Assembly: GCA_032622095.1 (NCBI GenBank)
Contig: CP136066.1
Span: 199,850,978 to 199,914,977 of the forward strand
Direction of reading: 5' to 3'
Origin: Siphonodentalium dalli
Lineage: Eukaryota; Mollusca; Scaphopoda; Gadilida; Siphonodentaliidae
Length of the DNA: 64,000 bases
Positions 50,964 to 61,819 of the stretch are shown here, in pieces (position 1 is the first letter of the stretch; the number at the start of each line of letters is the position of its first letter). The position numbers were made by a program, and so were the translations under genes. The notes beneath the pieces are model-generated. The model did no database searches. It saw nothing but the letters and a program-made list of their open reading frames with translations, and was not told the origin of the DNA.

Positions 50964-51794
50964 TTGACACCAACGCATTGCAACATTAGGAAACAGGTAC
51001 AATGTCAATGTCATGAGTATTGTATTTAATATTAATAATAATGACCAGTTTTATATAGCGATTAACCAATTACTTGCTCTAACACGCTTGGTACAATATT
51101 ACCCCAGCCATTTGTACAGGCCAACCAATGAACCGGCTGCAGCCATTGCAGGCGCTGCTCTAGTTTGATCAGAACATGCTCTGATACTCATCAGTATGAC
51201 AAGCTGACTGGTACTCTTTTAACGCATGCGTGATGCGAAGCCGACACAGTACGAGCGACCTTGCTCAATGGTCACAACTTGGCGCGGGTTTTGAAACAGC
51301 GAGCAATCAGACAATTGCACATCTCTCAAAGCGACCAAGCCACTGCTATGTGGGTACTCAGTGGCCGGCGACGCACTGCGAACCCCTATCGACGCGTTTA
51401 CAGCGAATACAAGTCTGACACTGGACCACGGAGCTCCACTTGAATTTGTATATGTATTTGAAATAGTATACGCCAATCGCGTGCCGGAACTCGTATTCGA
51501 GATAACGTGTAAAACGAAATGGACGTATAATTATACTTGTTTAGTTCCTTCTAACCTGTTCTTAGTTTCGTACTTGCTCCTACTCCTTTATGATTTTAAG
51601 ATGGCTGTCTGACTTCGAAAATCTCTGAGATTACATAGGAACTGGGTGAAATTCATTAATCTGTATAGCCAATTCAATGTACGGTACGGATAGTGTCGAG
51701 GTTTGCTGGACATATGTGGGCAGATGTACATGACATCAAATGCCGAGCTGTTTTGTGGGTCAGGCTTCCAGACTATAGTTAGTATTCTACTCAC
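50964..51794. other. Intron sequence with a GC-richer patch
   Basis: About 51220-51480 is richer in CG dinucleotides than its surroundings and has stop-free frames of 60-85 codons in several frames on both strands. That pattern follows from composition and does not show a gene. Confidence 0.5.
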
Positions 51795-52091
51795 CTATGC
51801 TCGACCCGATAAGATAGCACGGTGTGAGTGGGTTGATCCGCAGTTCATATGCTGTAGCGTTTCGGTAAGAATCGGCCGCTTTACAAATACACTTAGAATC
51901 TCCAGAGCACTCTAAATGGTACGTCGCTATGCAAATACTTGAGAGGCTACAAGCATTATCATAGTACTTCTCTCGATTCCAGTCATCACATATAGGCCCC
52001 AATCCGTCGTTACATTTGCACACGGAAAGTGTACACGCGGCTTCTGGTGGGCACACGTCCGAATTCAGACACGCGGCGCCCAATGCCTTAT
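51795..52091 (-). CDS. Exon with two EB/EGF-like cysteine-rich modules (same gene)
   Basis: The acceptor is TCTCTTCCAG just upstream of 52091 and the donor is GCATAG|GTGAGT at 51795. The exon is 297 bp (99 codons), phase 1 on both sides. It carries twelve cysteines in two similar blocks of the form C-x5-C-x(5-7)-C-x(4-5)-C-x-C followed by a later Cys. The first block is preceded by a Leu-Gly-Ala-Ala-Cys motif seen in chains of EB/EGF-like modules. An N-x-T glycosylation sequon (Asn-Ala-Thr) lies in the second block. Protein family knowledge places such modules outside the cell. It joins the stalk exon at 49540 through a GAC (Asp) junction codon. The intron to the stalk exon is 2,254 bp. Confidence 0.85.
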
Positions 52092-52551
52092 CTGGAAGAG
52101 ATACGAATCGTGTCTTAACTAAAGGGACCAAAGACACTCGTAAATGTACAAACGTCTGATGAAACATCATTACCAAGAAGAAAGAACATGCAGAAAGAAA
52201 TAAACCGTGTTTTCATTATTGATGCATGTAGTCTCCAACAACAAAATTTCGTGTGATGAAACTAATTATTGTTATGTAAACAACACTGTTACAGTGATTT
52301 GCCAACCACATCCCTAATCGTAAATAGTAAATTCAAATATAGTTTGTCTAAGTATGATCTTCAGAATATTTGTCAATGCCTTGACATTTTTCAACAATTG
52401 CCGTCATGTTTTGGTTATAGTCGTTCAGCCAGATAGGTTTTCCGCTACCAAACCGACGGCCAAATTATAATCATGTTATTCTCAAAGCTGAATTTCTATG
52501 GAAGATAAAAGGGCATAGTGGCCAATTGAATTCGGTAGCTTGTTAAACACC

Positions 52552-54090
52552 AGACAAGATGGCGTCCAACATGTCCGCCGTTTTCAGACGGGTCACTAAG
52601 TCTGTATGATGCAAATTATAGTGAGAAAATCTTGTCATATTTATATGTATATAAATATTTGAGAAGCTAAGATATATTGCCAACTTTTTAGGGCAAAATT
52701 GGAACCCCCCGTCCAAGATGGCCTGCAAAATGCCAAACGGAAGTGTAAACTTTGACGTTTGTTCACTAATATCTTCTAGACCGGTTTCTGTAGTTTGGAG
52801 TTGTTTGAGAATTGGGCCTTTATTTTATATTGATCATGTTAACTGGTCATTGGAGGAACGAAATGTGCCATTCATGGGTCCCAGCCCATTTTTCGATCCC
52901 TCAAAAAATATATTTTACAGAACGCGATATAAACATTCACAAAATCACCATTGGGATTCTACTCATATTTCAACAAGAAATGAACAGAACTGTGCTATGC
53001 AAGTGATGCAATGAGGCATGATTTTACGTATGATTATGTCATCTCAATGGAACCAAATTGTCACTTTGGCTCAAAATGGATGCCAAAAAATGGAAAATAG
53101 TAAATATTGCCCCTGCGTGCCATGCAATTGATTACAAGTTGGGGTTGATCAACGAAATTGGCTATTCTGTCGTATGTGCATTGAACACTAACATTTCTGA
53201 TGCACATTGGTGAAATGTAACTAGTGTAGCCACTGACATTACCAGAAATGTGGGATTTTTCTATCACAAACTTGACATCAAAATGGGAAAAAATATAGTT
53301 TTCAGTTTTGGACCATTTTTTTTTCAAGTAAAATTGAACTATTGTTGGTATCAAATGTGTTTTTGTTATGATTTTCCATAAGCGTGTCACCCTGATGTGA
53401 TTTTGAACAAAATTACTACACGAAGGCTCACACAATGGCAACCAAATTTGTAAAACAAATATTTTCACATATATTCCGAACATCATTATCTGCTGGCAGC
53501 CATCTTGGGTGGGAAGTTCCACAAAGGTGACATTATATATGTGACCCGCCATATCAAATCCAGTCGTAAGTCGGGATTTATTTTACCCTGTGCCAATGCA
53601 TTCTCTTATATATGCGAGTCGACCATAGGTCGCCTGGCATATATAAGAGAATGCATTGGCCTAACATTGTTTTTTAATAAATGTTTCTTGCATTTTTTAG
53701 GACATAAAATAAAAAACATCCATTACCCTGCAGGGAGCCCCACACATCTATAGAAGCATATAGAAGAGTGTCGTCTGCTCATGTTGTATGGGGCTCTGTA
53801 TGGGTAAAATTATAAAATTGTTAAAGAATACAAGAAAAAATTATTAAAATTGTAAAAAATTGTTAGGCCAATGCATTCTCTTATATATGCGAGGCGACCT
53901 ATGGTCGACTCGCATATATAAGAGAATGCATTGGCACAGGGTAAAAAAATCCCGACTTACGACTGGATTTGATATGGCGGGTCACATATTAGCTTCACAA
54001 AAATATATGCATTTGTCTCACTCTAATTTGAATCAAACCGGCTTAGTGACCCGTCTGAAAGCGGCGGTCATGTTAGACATAATCTTGTCT
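52552..54090. mobile_element. 1.5 kb inverted-repeat element (family L)
   Basis: AGACAAGATGGCGTCCAACA at the left and the inverse of TAGACAAGATTATGTCTAAC at the right open diverged arms of about 120 bp that share CTTTCAGACGGGTCACTAAG-like sequence. The family B element at 53541 is inserted within. The 163-codon minus frame at 53061-53552 shows no recognisable domain. Confidence 0.7.
53541..53985. mobile_element. Family B element, nested in a larger inverted-repeat element
   Basis: The same termini as 14202-14662, flanked by ATAT (53537-53540, 53986-53989), with hairpins at 53593-53659 and 53868-53934 and the GGGCTC palindrome between them. 445 bp. It sits just inside the right arm of the 52552-54090 element. 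Confidence 0.8.
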
Positions 54091-54690
54091 ACATGGCTAC
54101 TTTATTTCCGTGTTAACATTGCTTAAAAGTTGAGGGACACAATAATGAAGAAAATTGGTCTGGTGAAATTGAGTCATGTGGGTGCAGGGGTATACTGACA
54201 GCTCCCTGGACTAATTTGTTTAGCTAGGTAATTGATATTTGAGCATTGTTGTTACCTTTAGACCCAAAGGAATTATCGATTATTGTGAGTATTTCGCATC
54301 ACACTCCAAGCCCAAATTGTTCTATATTTAATTGCCAGAGGCAGATCACCTAACCCTACCCCAATAGTAACCATACGGTAGTCAGCAGTGGGTCATGTTC
54401 TTCGTGGCCTATGTTATCATAATAAGCTACCGACTTGAACCAGCTACGTATACAGTGCGTGTTTATCTTCTGTAGACATTCAGCTTTGAGAAAATCATGC
54501 TTAGAATTCGTCCGTCGGTTTGGTAGTAACACTTAAAATGTCACATATGTGGCTGAACGACTATCAAAAAATAAATTTGAAGAGGAAAATGATTATCCTC
54601 TGTAGCCAATGCCAGCAAGGGTACTATAACAACACATGTTCACCATCACACTGTGATATATACATTCTAATTATATATAAAGTGGCTTAA

Positions 54691-55183
54691 AGGCACGTGA
54701 GGCCTTAGTTGTCGAAAATATTCATATTTGTTCCAATCACCGTAAACAGAAAAACATTAAAATGCATACAGTTTCGTTCATATATACCATGACTATCGCG
54801 TAAACAGTATGTTATCATAAAGACCTACTATATTTTACCTAAGCAAGAGCCTGATTGTGTTACAGAAGACAGCACAATGCTACTGGCTAATCACACAAAA
54901 TGGCATAAACGCTCTTTATTTGTTCCATATCAGGAATTCACCAACAAAGAACGCTCTTTATGTTTACCATCATAATATAAACAAACACCAAAAAAGTAAC
55001 TTTTTATGCCTTTGTTTACATAACAACGGTCAAACAAATGACAATAACATACTGTTTATGCGATATTTCTTATTTGTATACGGACAAAGTCTGTCTACAT
55101 TTTGATGTTCTTTCTGTTTGTGGCGGTTTTTGACGGGTGGAAATATTTTTACAGGATAACCACCGCCAAGGCCAACCGTACCT
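54691..55183. mobile_element. Family N element (493 bp)
   Basis: Flanked by TTAA (54687-54690, 55184-55187), with termini AGGCACGTGAGGCC and CCAACCGTACCT. It contains the family's inner palindrome-like pair AACGCTCTTTAT, repeated. It lies inside the 8.6 kb intron. Confidence 0.85.
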
Positions 55184-55187
55184 TTAA

Positions 55188-56566
55188 ACAAAATAACATC
55201 AACAATTTTCAAGGCTGGTTAGTGCAGAGCACTGCTCAGTTTAGTATCTGAAATCATGAATTTTTCATTGCATATTTGTTTTGTTTTTTGGTGGCCATCT
55301 GCAGAACTATTTTTGGTCGTGTGAAGGACCAGAAAGCAACATAAAGTAACATAAATATAATTCAACCACGTTTACAATAATCTGACAGAAATAAGCACTC
55401 AATACTGATTAATTGTTCCAGACATTATATCGTTTTATGGTGACTTTTCCTACAAATAGTTCTGCAATTGGCAGCCGGGAAAATAAAATAAGCAATGACA
55501 AATGTTTTACCATTGTTCAATCAGTTTGTGATATAAGCAAGCATGTATCTATCTGTATCTGCCTGTATCTGAAGGTGGTGCAGTGCAGTATCCAGTTCTG
55601 GTTTAGGCGCATCTAATTAGATACCTGTTGTTTAACCGTTTCAAAGCTTTGCCGATACAAAAGACCGCTAATTAAATTGGTACGCTTATTCAATAGTACG
55701 ACAGTACATTACCTGTGTGCACGGACGTTCGTCTGGTATCGCTTTCGGAATTTATTTAGAATAAGATTAAATATAAATATGGCAGTAACTTTTTATTCCC
55801 AGGCATTATATTCGTTTTAATTTGTAAATAATTTGAATAATGTACCAATAACACTTCGTCCGTTTGTGACTAACTGTTGTCACTGACGGTGATCGAGATC
55901 ACACAGGTCAACTCAAAAACGGAAATGATCACTGATTTTAATTGATTGCGCTCGGTCTCTTCCATCGCTTTAACGTTCGAATTTTGGAGGTAAACATGAC
56001 TTTTGTTCACTTATGGACTAATAAAGCTGTCCGGTATTCGGAGTACAGATGTTTCGGATTACAGATCACTAGTGACAATGCACTTGGGTAAATTCGGGAC
56101 ATTCACAATTTCAGAGTGTAGACTGGGTACATACCTTAGTTGGGTTCATACGCTGGGTAGTGCAATGCGTTTTTGAAACATTTCCTTTGAAACTCTCCAA
56201 TGACTTGAATATTGTTGTTTTTACTTTGTTTAAACCACTTTTTTTAATTTTCATATTGTGACGGGGAACGGATGGTGTTATAGTACTATAGCATATATTG
56301 GTTATAGAGGATAATAATTTATTCCTTCAAATTGATAGTTTAAAATTAAGAATGTTTGAAAATTCACCAATGGGCCGCCTTCTTAAATTAAACATTGGTA
56401 TAAAATTGGACTTTGATAGGCAATGTCACTGAAACAGTCACGTTACTGAAGACTTATTCATAAACAAATAAGAACAAAGTTGTTCTATTTCTACATGTAT
56501 ACTTGTTGATTATCGTTATTTCATATGAACCTCATTCGAAGGCCATAAGTGCCCTGAAAGTAATTT
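55188..56566. other. Intron sequence, no gene recognised
   Basis: Unique AT-rich sequence. Short runs such as TATCTGTATCTGCCTGTATC near 55545 are simple repeats. 56881-57659 and 57813-58369 are similar. Confidence 0.55.
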
Positions 56567-56880
56567 GAAACACTCCAGTAGGGAGATATAATAGAAATGG
56601 AGATATAATAGAAATGGAGAATAATCTTACCCAAAGTAGTTATTTTTACCGATATTATACCCCCATTGACAACACACACCGGCATTCTTATATATTAATT
56701 AAATGCAGTGACTTGTTGGCAAAATCATACTCGATAGTTTATTGCCGAGAGCTGCGTCCCGAATCGAGAAGTAAATATTTACAATTGAGTGTAGATCACA
56801 CGATGTTGTCTATGGAGTGGTATGGGTGATCAGCTTGAGATTTTCGGAGATGTTCGTAAAATGCTACATGCCTCAGTTTG
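56567..56880. repeat. Dispersed duplicate of 49028-49335
   Basis: GAAACACTCCAGTAGGGAGA, TATATATTAATTAAATGCAG and TGTCTATGGAGTGGTA occur in the same order as at 49028-49335. Confidence 0.75.
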
Positions 56881-57659
56881 GCATAGCGCCTGAATACTAT
56901 CTGAATACTTTCATAATTTCATGCGTATTAATACAGTTCCCCAATGGGCGTTTTATATTTATTTTGCGACGTTCAGTTCTACGCATAATTCCGCTAACAT
57001 GTATTTATCTTGTGGGCCGATCAAGCTGTGTCGGAACTGTTGGAGGAAATGCAGCTGAGAATAAACACAGCGAACTATACAAGGACCAAAACAAGAAAAA
57101 GGCTGATTATAACGAACTTTGGAAGACTCATTGTGCGAATATGCAGCGAGCGACATGGCTGGATGTGACCTATTAGTTATGACGATCAATTGTCACCAAA
57201 CTCCACCATAAAAAAAATTGTTACACCTACTATGCCATCGCTACTGTGGTACGTATGTCCGCAGCCATTGTTTGATTTACATCCATTATTAACGGGTAAT
57301 TTGTTGTTTTTAGACAAACAGTAGCATAATTATGTTTCTCAGGGGCCTGCGAATTTACCTACATGTAGCATTGCAAATTACTTTCGATTTTCCAACCAAT
57401 CGCAAGTAAGCATTCTCTGAGCCTTGAACGTCACTTGGTAAATATTTCGCACGGCGCTTATAGATGTAATAGTGGCCGACCAAGTCAAAATAATGAAGAA
57501 ACTCAAAAAATGATTTAGCGTTTTTAAATCAGTTTCATGAGTATACTCATCGTGGTTCTAAGGGAAAGGGTGAGAACAAATTGGTTATCTACTATGATTA
57601 AAATACACTTCGTATGACGCGATGAGGCGTCTGTTTTCCATTGTTGATCAAATTTAGTT

Positions 57660-57812
57660 AAGGAATAATCTCGGTTTCCTAATGTAATTACACAGTCTAA
57701 AGGCATATGCCGAATCACAAACCTATAAATCGCGAAGCGATTTATAAGAGTTTGTAATTCGGCATATGCATTTAGACTGTGTAATTACATTAGGAAACCG
57801 AGATTATTCCTT
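57660..57812. mobile_element. 153-bp palindromic MITE
   Basis: AAGGAATAATCTCGGTTTCC opens arms of about 65 bp that are almost perfectly inverted around TAAATCGCGAAGCGATTTA. Confidence 0.85.
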
Positions 57813-58369
57813 ATAATTATACCATTAATTGTTAAATATTGATTTTACACACATTTTTCGCCCTTAAAAAACGGTTGAAACAAGGAACTATATGTTCTCA
57901 AATAACGGACCGTGACAGAGTCACTGTCCGAATACGACTCGTCCCGTTTCCGTCCGAATAATATCGATCGATTGATAAATCGAGTGGGTTTTTCCCGAAG
58001 CTATGTCAAGGACGAAACCAAAATTAATAAACTTTGCCATCGTTGGATGAAAATTAAACATTATTAGCAGAATTTTGGAATACATTTAGTCTCCATATGT
58101 CAACTAGGACTCATGAACAGGCGATAATCAATACGTTTTGTGAACATTTTCTTACAGGAATTCTCCTATTTGTCAGCATTGAGCCAAATATTTTTCGATT
58201 TCGATTTTTCGCTCCACAGTTGTACACAAACAAGTTTTCAGAAGAATAAACTATAATGGTATTTATGTAATTTTAAGATGATTTATTTATCAAAAACTAA
58301 TATATTTAATTAATAAATTTAAAGTGATTATTAAAAAAACTTGTGTCCAGGCATGAATATGAGTTTATG

Positions 58370-59205
58370 ACCAGTTTCTGAGGAATCTCAGAAATCACAA
58401 AATGTTCCGCAACTTGTCAATTCATTTGTTTGCATTCTAACAATAACATGTTGCTAGCCTACACTGCGATGGGGTGCAGAAAATTCTGCTGTTATCTCAC
58501 GGGGACTTTTTAGCATTTGTATTGAACAATAATTTGAACACCCGTCTACGAGCGGTACATCGTTCTATGGAATCTCATAAATCACTTAAACCTTCGTAAC
58601 TACACTGAAACGAGTTGAAGAAATATCCTCGGTTTTCTCATGGGGACTTTACATCATTTGCATACACCCATCAACGAGCGGTCTCTGTGGATCTCAGAAA
58701 TCACATACCGTAATGCTTCGTAAAACTTTGTAACATAACTTATCGCTACACTCGGATGATATGAACACATATACAGCGGTTTTCTCACAGGTACTTTATA
58801 TCATTTGTAACAACTGTCTACGAGCGGTCTCTGTGGATCTCAGAAATCATTTACGTAACGCTTCGTAACACGTTGTAACATATCGCTGCATTGAGATGAG
58901 TTTAAAAAATATGCTGCGGTTTTCTTATGAGGACTTTATATTATGTGTAACACGTACCGGTTACAACTTACACTTCATAACACTTTGCAACATAGAATTA
59001 CACTGAAACGCGGTGCAGAAACATGCTGCATTTTTAACAATAACAGGGAGTTTGTAGGGTCCTCTACTCCTCTGGCTCTGTAGCCTGTACAGGCTGTAGG
59101 GACAGTCTCTGGAATCTCAGAAATCACGTAAAGGTTTGTAACATATCGCTACACGGAGACGAATGGGGAAAAAACTCTGCTGCGGTTTTCTCACGGGGAT
59201 TGGTA
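58370..59205. repeat. Degenerate tandem repeat of roughly 130-160 bp
   Basis: GGAATCTCAGAAATCAC, CTACGAGCGGTCTCTGTGGA, TTTCTCACGGGGACTTTA and CGCTACACTGAGACG-like segments recur five or six times in the same order. Confidence 0.75.
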
Positions 59206-59283
59206 GATCATGCCCTGAATCTCTACTCTGGCTGACGGCGTAGACACGGGCATCAGCCAGAGTAGAGATTCGTGGCATGCTCT
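59205..59283. repeat. Small palindrome
   Basis: AGATCATGCCCTGAATCTCT and ACTCTGGCTGA are inverted after a short GCGTAGACACGG loop. Confidence 0.8.
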
Positions 59284-60047
59284 AGGGGACTGGGTACAAT
59301 GTTTGGGAATATTTGTAAACAATAATTTAAAATTTCATCACAGTATATATATAATTTATAAATTGTTGACATGACAGAAAATTATAATGTACGGTACCAT
59401 GCATGCATGGACTTGTGACGGTCTTACTAATATACCATTGGAGTTTGGAACTTGATCAATAACTTCCTTTTATTAGCAAATTTTGTCCAGCATTATGACC
59501 AAAACATTGCTAATTAGCCTAATTAAGGCAGTGGTTGATCAATTTGATCAAGATCCTAGCTCCCGTGGTCTTTCAAAAATCATAATGCATATGATCGACC
59601 CGGCCCTATGCGGTGTGAAAATGTAAATAAATGAAACGAAAACAAAAAAAGTTGTGTAAGTTTAGCCATGCATTTCGAAACGAAACGTCGCAAATACGAC
59701 AAAATTTATACTATGCAAACAGCTTGGGGATGTTTATTTCATTGGGGCATTGTCTTTATTTGGATATTTATTTATTATTCTGTTATTGGCTTTCATACCG
59801 TTCGTGAACAAAACGTGTGTACTGCGAAGCGTGTGTGAAGAAAGTAGCGTCCTTAGTTACTATGCAACGGACTACAAATATCATTGCGCTCAAGTTCTTT
59901 TGGGTCGTTTTTGTTGCACTGAAAAAATCTCGAATGAAAAAAGGGAAGAAATCAATTAAACAGTAGTTTATCAATTATACACCGTACCTATACTGTTTTC
60001 GATCAATGTCGGTGATATTTCTCGAATTTGATTCTTATAAATTACAG
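59284..60047. other. Intron sequence, no gene recognised
   Basis: Unique sequence. A 69-codon plus frame near 59750 begins with a hydrophobic run and has several cysteines, but it lies antisense to the gene and has no further support. Confidence 0.5.
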
Positions 60048-60156
60048 TAATGCCCTAAGTAATCGACTCTTTAACTACAGCAGAATTATGGGTAACTTTC
60101 CAGGATTTAGTCGGAAATATGGTTTGTTGCCATTCATCGGAAAGCTCTCGGGGTGC
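60048..60156. mobile_element. Family C fragment
   Basis: TAATGCCCTAAGTAATCGAC through CATTCATCGGAAAGCTCTC matches family C in reverse orientation to 49604-49711. Only one terminus remains. Confidence 0.7.
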
Positions 60157-60702
60157 GAGTGAATGCGATGATGTCATATATCGCGTCATAAGACGATGGC
60201 ATTTGAAGATACCTGTAGCGACCAACCGCGAAAAGCTGGCATCGCTTGTGATCAGTGTTCGCCCTGGCCCGAAATTCAAAGAACTTAGTAGCCATATATT
60301 TAGCCACTTGTGCAATTTTGTTAGCCACTTTTGAAAAAGTTTAGCCACATACTGTGGGATAAATTAGCACATCGCGGCATCGTTTTACATAATCCACCAA
60401 ACGCTTGGAATGCTTTACGATAACTTGATTATCACTATATAACGGCTCAAACAGTTTGGTCAAACTAGAGTAGATCTCCAAGTCCTAATTATCAGCGAAT
60501 CTACTATTCAAATTATCTCCAGAACAGACGCAAACGTCCTGCATGCCGACACTGCATCTTGTCTTAGTTTATGTTCACCTTTAATGTCATGTCCGTGAGT
60601 GTTATTGTCCCATTCTACAAAGTTGTGATAAATTTGAAAAGTTGGCTACGAATGTGTTCGGTGTATTGTGGCAATGACTCCATGGGCAACATATGTACTT
60701 AC

Positions 60703-60855
60703 ATGGTTTACATTGAGTGTTGTCTGAAGACTTTACATAGTTAGTATCGCAAATACACACGTTAATTCCACATGTATTGGTGTCGCATACAACGTTACTT
60801 GCCGAGCAATCAGCAGCTGTGTTACATGACTCGGTCAGTAGAACTGCTCCACAAT
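60703..60855 (-). CDS. Exon of an EB/EGF-like cysteine-rich membrane protein gene (partial gene, upstream exon)
   Basis: This minus-strand exon is bounded by a TTCTTTGCAG acceptor and a CCAT|GTAAGT donor. It is 153 bp (51 codons), phase 1 at both ends and free of stops. It encodes one module with eight cysteines, spaced C-x8-C-x5-C-x6-C-x4-C-x4-C-x-C-x12-C, typical of secreted EB/EGF-like modules that stack as symmetric phase-1 exons. Spliced directly to the exon at 52091, the junction codon is TAT (Tyr) and the frame stays open. The role is inferred as extracellular binding or adhesion; no ligand can be named. More upstream exons (signal peptide, further modules) must lie beyond the window or unseen in it. 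I am confident of the exon and less sure of the family name. Confidence 0.8.
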
Positions 60856-60911
60856 CTGCAAAGAATTACGGACAACCGTCCAATGAGTAAAATAATATGT
60901 AATATTTAGGC

Positions 60912-61293
60912 ATCTGATTTCCTTTCCTTCTTCTAGATTTGAAATTATATACTGGTATATCTCAGTTAATTGGTATACGGTGGAATCTTTTGGAGTGAAT
61001 CCGGATTGCAAATTAGTGAGGAGATTATTATCCCTTAGGTATGTGGAGAGACTTTTATAGATACATTTCTCAAAGACTTTAGAAATACAACTGAGAAGTG
61101 CGACTGGACGATAGTTACTCGGTTCAGAGGGATCACCTTTTTTGAAAATGGGAGTTATATTCGCGCGTTTCCATTCAACTGGGAAATGTGATTCTTCAAT
61201 ATATTTATTTAATAAATATGCCAAGGGATTTGCTATGGAGCTAGCACATTCTTTTAAGATCCTTGGGCTAATATCATCGGGGCCACTGGCTTT
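60912..61293 (-). pseudogene. Non-LTR retrotransposon reverse transcriptase fragment
   Basis: About 127 codons on the minus strand match the N-terminal part of a LINE-type reverse transcriptase. Visible pieces are Lys-Ala-Ser-Gly-Pro-Asp-Asp near the start, a Phe-Pro-x-x-Trp-Lys block followed by Ile-Thr-Pro-Ile-Phe-Lys-Lys-Gly-Asp, then Asn-Tyr-Arg-Pro-Val-Ala-Leu-Leu, and a Gly-Phe...Ser-Thr block. These correspond to the conserved RT motifs upstream of the catalytic aspartates. The F/YxDD catalytic motif, endonuclease and 3' end are absent, and the frame is broken upstream of 61314 by stops. It is a dead fragment, probably of a Jockey/CR1-like clade. It stops only about 56 bp before the splice acceptor of the exon at 60855, in the same orientation as that gene. 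Confidence 0.85.
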
Positions 61294-61655
61294 TGCTGTC
61301 CGACTGTGTGACATGAACTCATGTTCAGGGATTGGTCAACTGCAATTGGGTCACCGGGTTCGTACCACAATAACACATAAACCGGAACACGACGTCACAA
61401 ATTGTTGACATAAGCTGACCTAATCACTAAAAGCGGTCAGCAGAATAATCGGGCGTTTTTCAATGTTCAGCTGAATTGCATCTCAAACCAGTTATTTATA
61501 TCACGTTATCGTTGGTAAGTGCTTTGAAATATTATATTGGGCTGACTTATGTGCTCCGTGGTCTAGTCTCAAACTATCGGCAAATTTTATGAAACTAAGT
61601 AAGAATACACTCAGCTTTGTAAAGGAATAGATAACAAGAAAGCTATATACATATA

Positions 61656-61750
61656 AGAAATGAATGTAGTGGGTGTGTTATTGTGGGATTCGTCCCCGTA
61701 GTATGTAAGGGCATCGCTAATGAGAACACACATCCACTACATTCATTTCT
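61656..61750. repeat. Small inverted repeat
   Basis: AGAAATGAATGTAGTGGGTG is matched inverted by CATCCACTACATTCATTTCT with a loop of about 45 bp. Confidence 0.8.
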
Positions 61751-61819
61751 AAGTTAATGTATAAGAAAAAGCCATCAACAGAAGCCAACAACGACTGACA
61801 CTAGCAGGAAACATGGACT

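Noticed and set aside
51219-51476. Additional exon of the membrane-protein gene
   Set aside because: No cysteine pattern and no matching splice sites in phase; open frames in many registers reflect base composition.
53061-53552. 163-codon minus-strand gene
   Set aside because: No domain, compositionally ordinary, inside a mobile element; cysteines do not form a known pattern.
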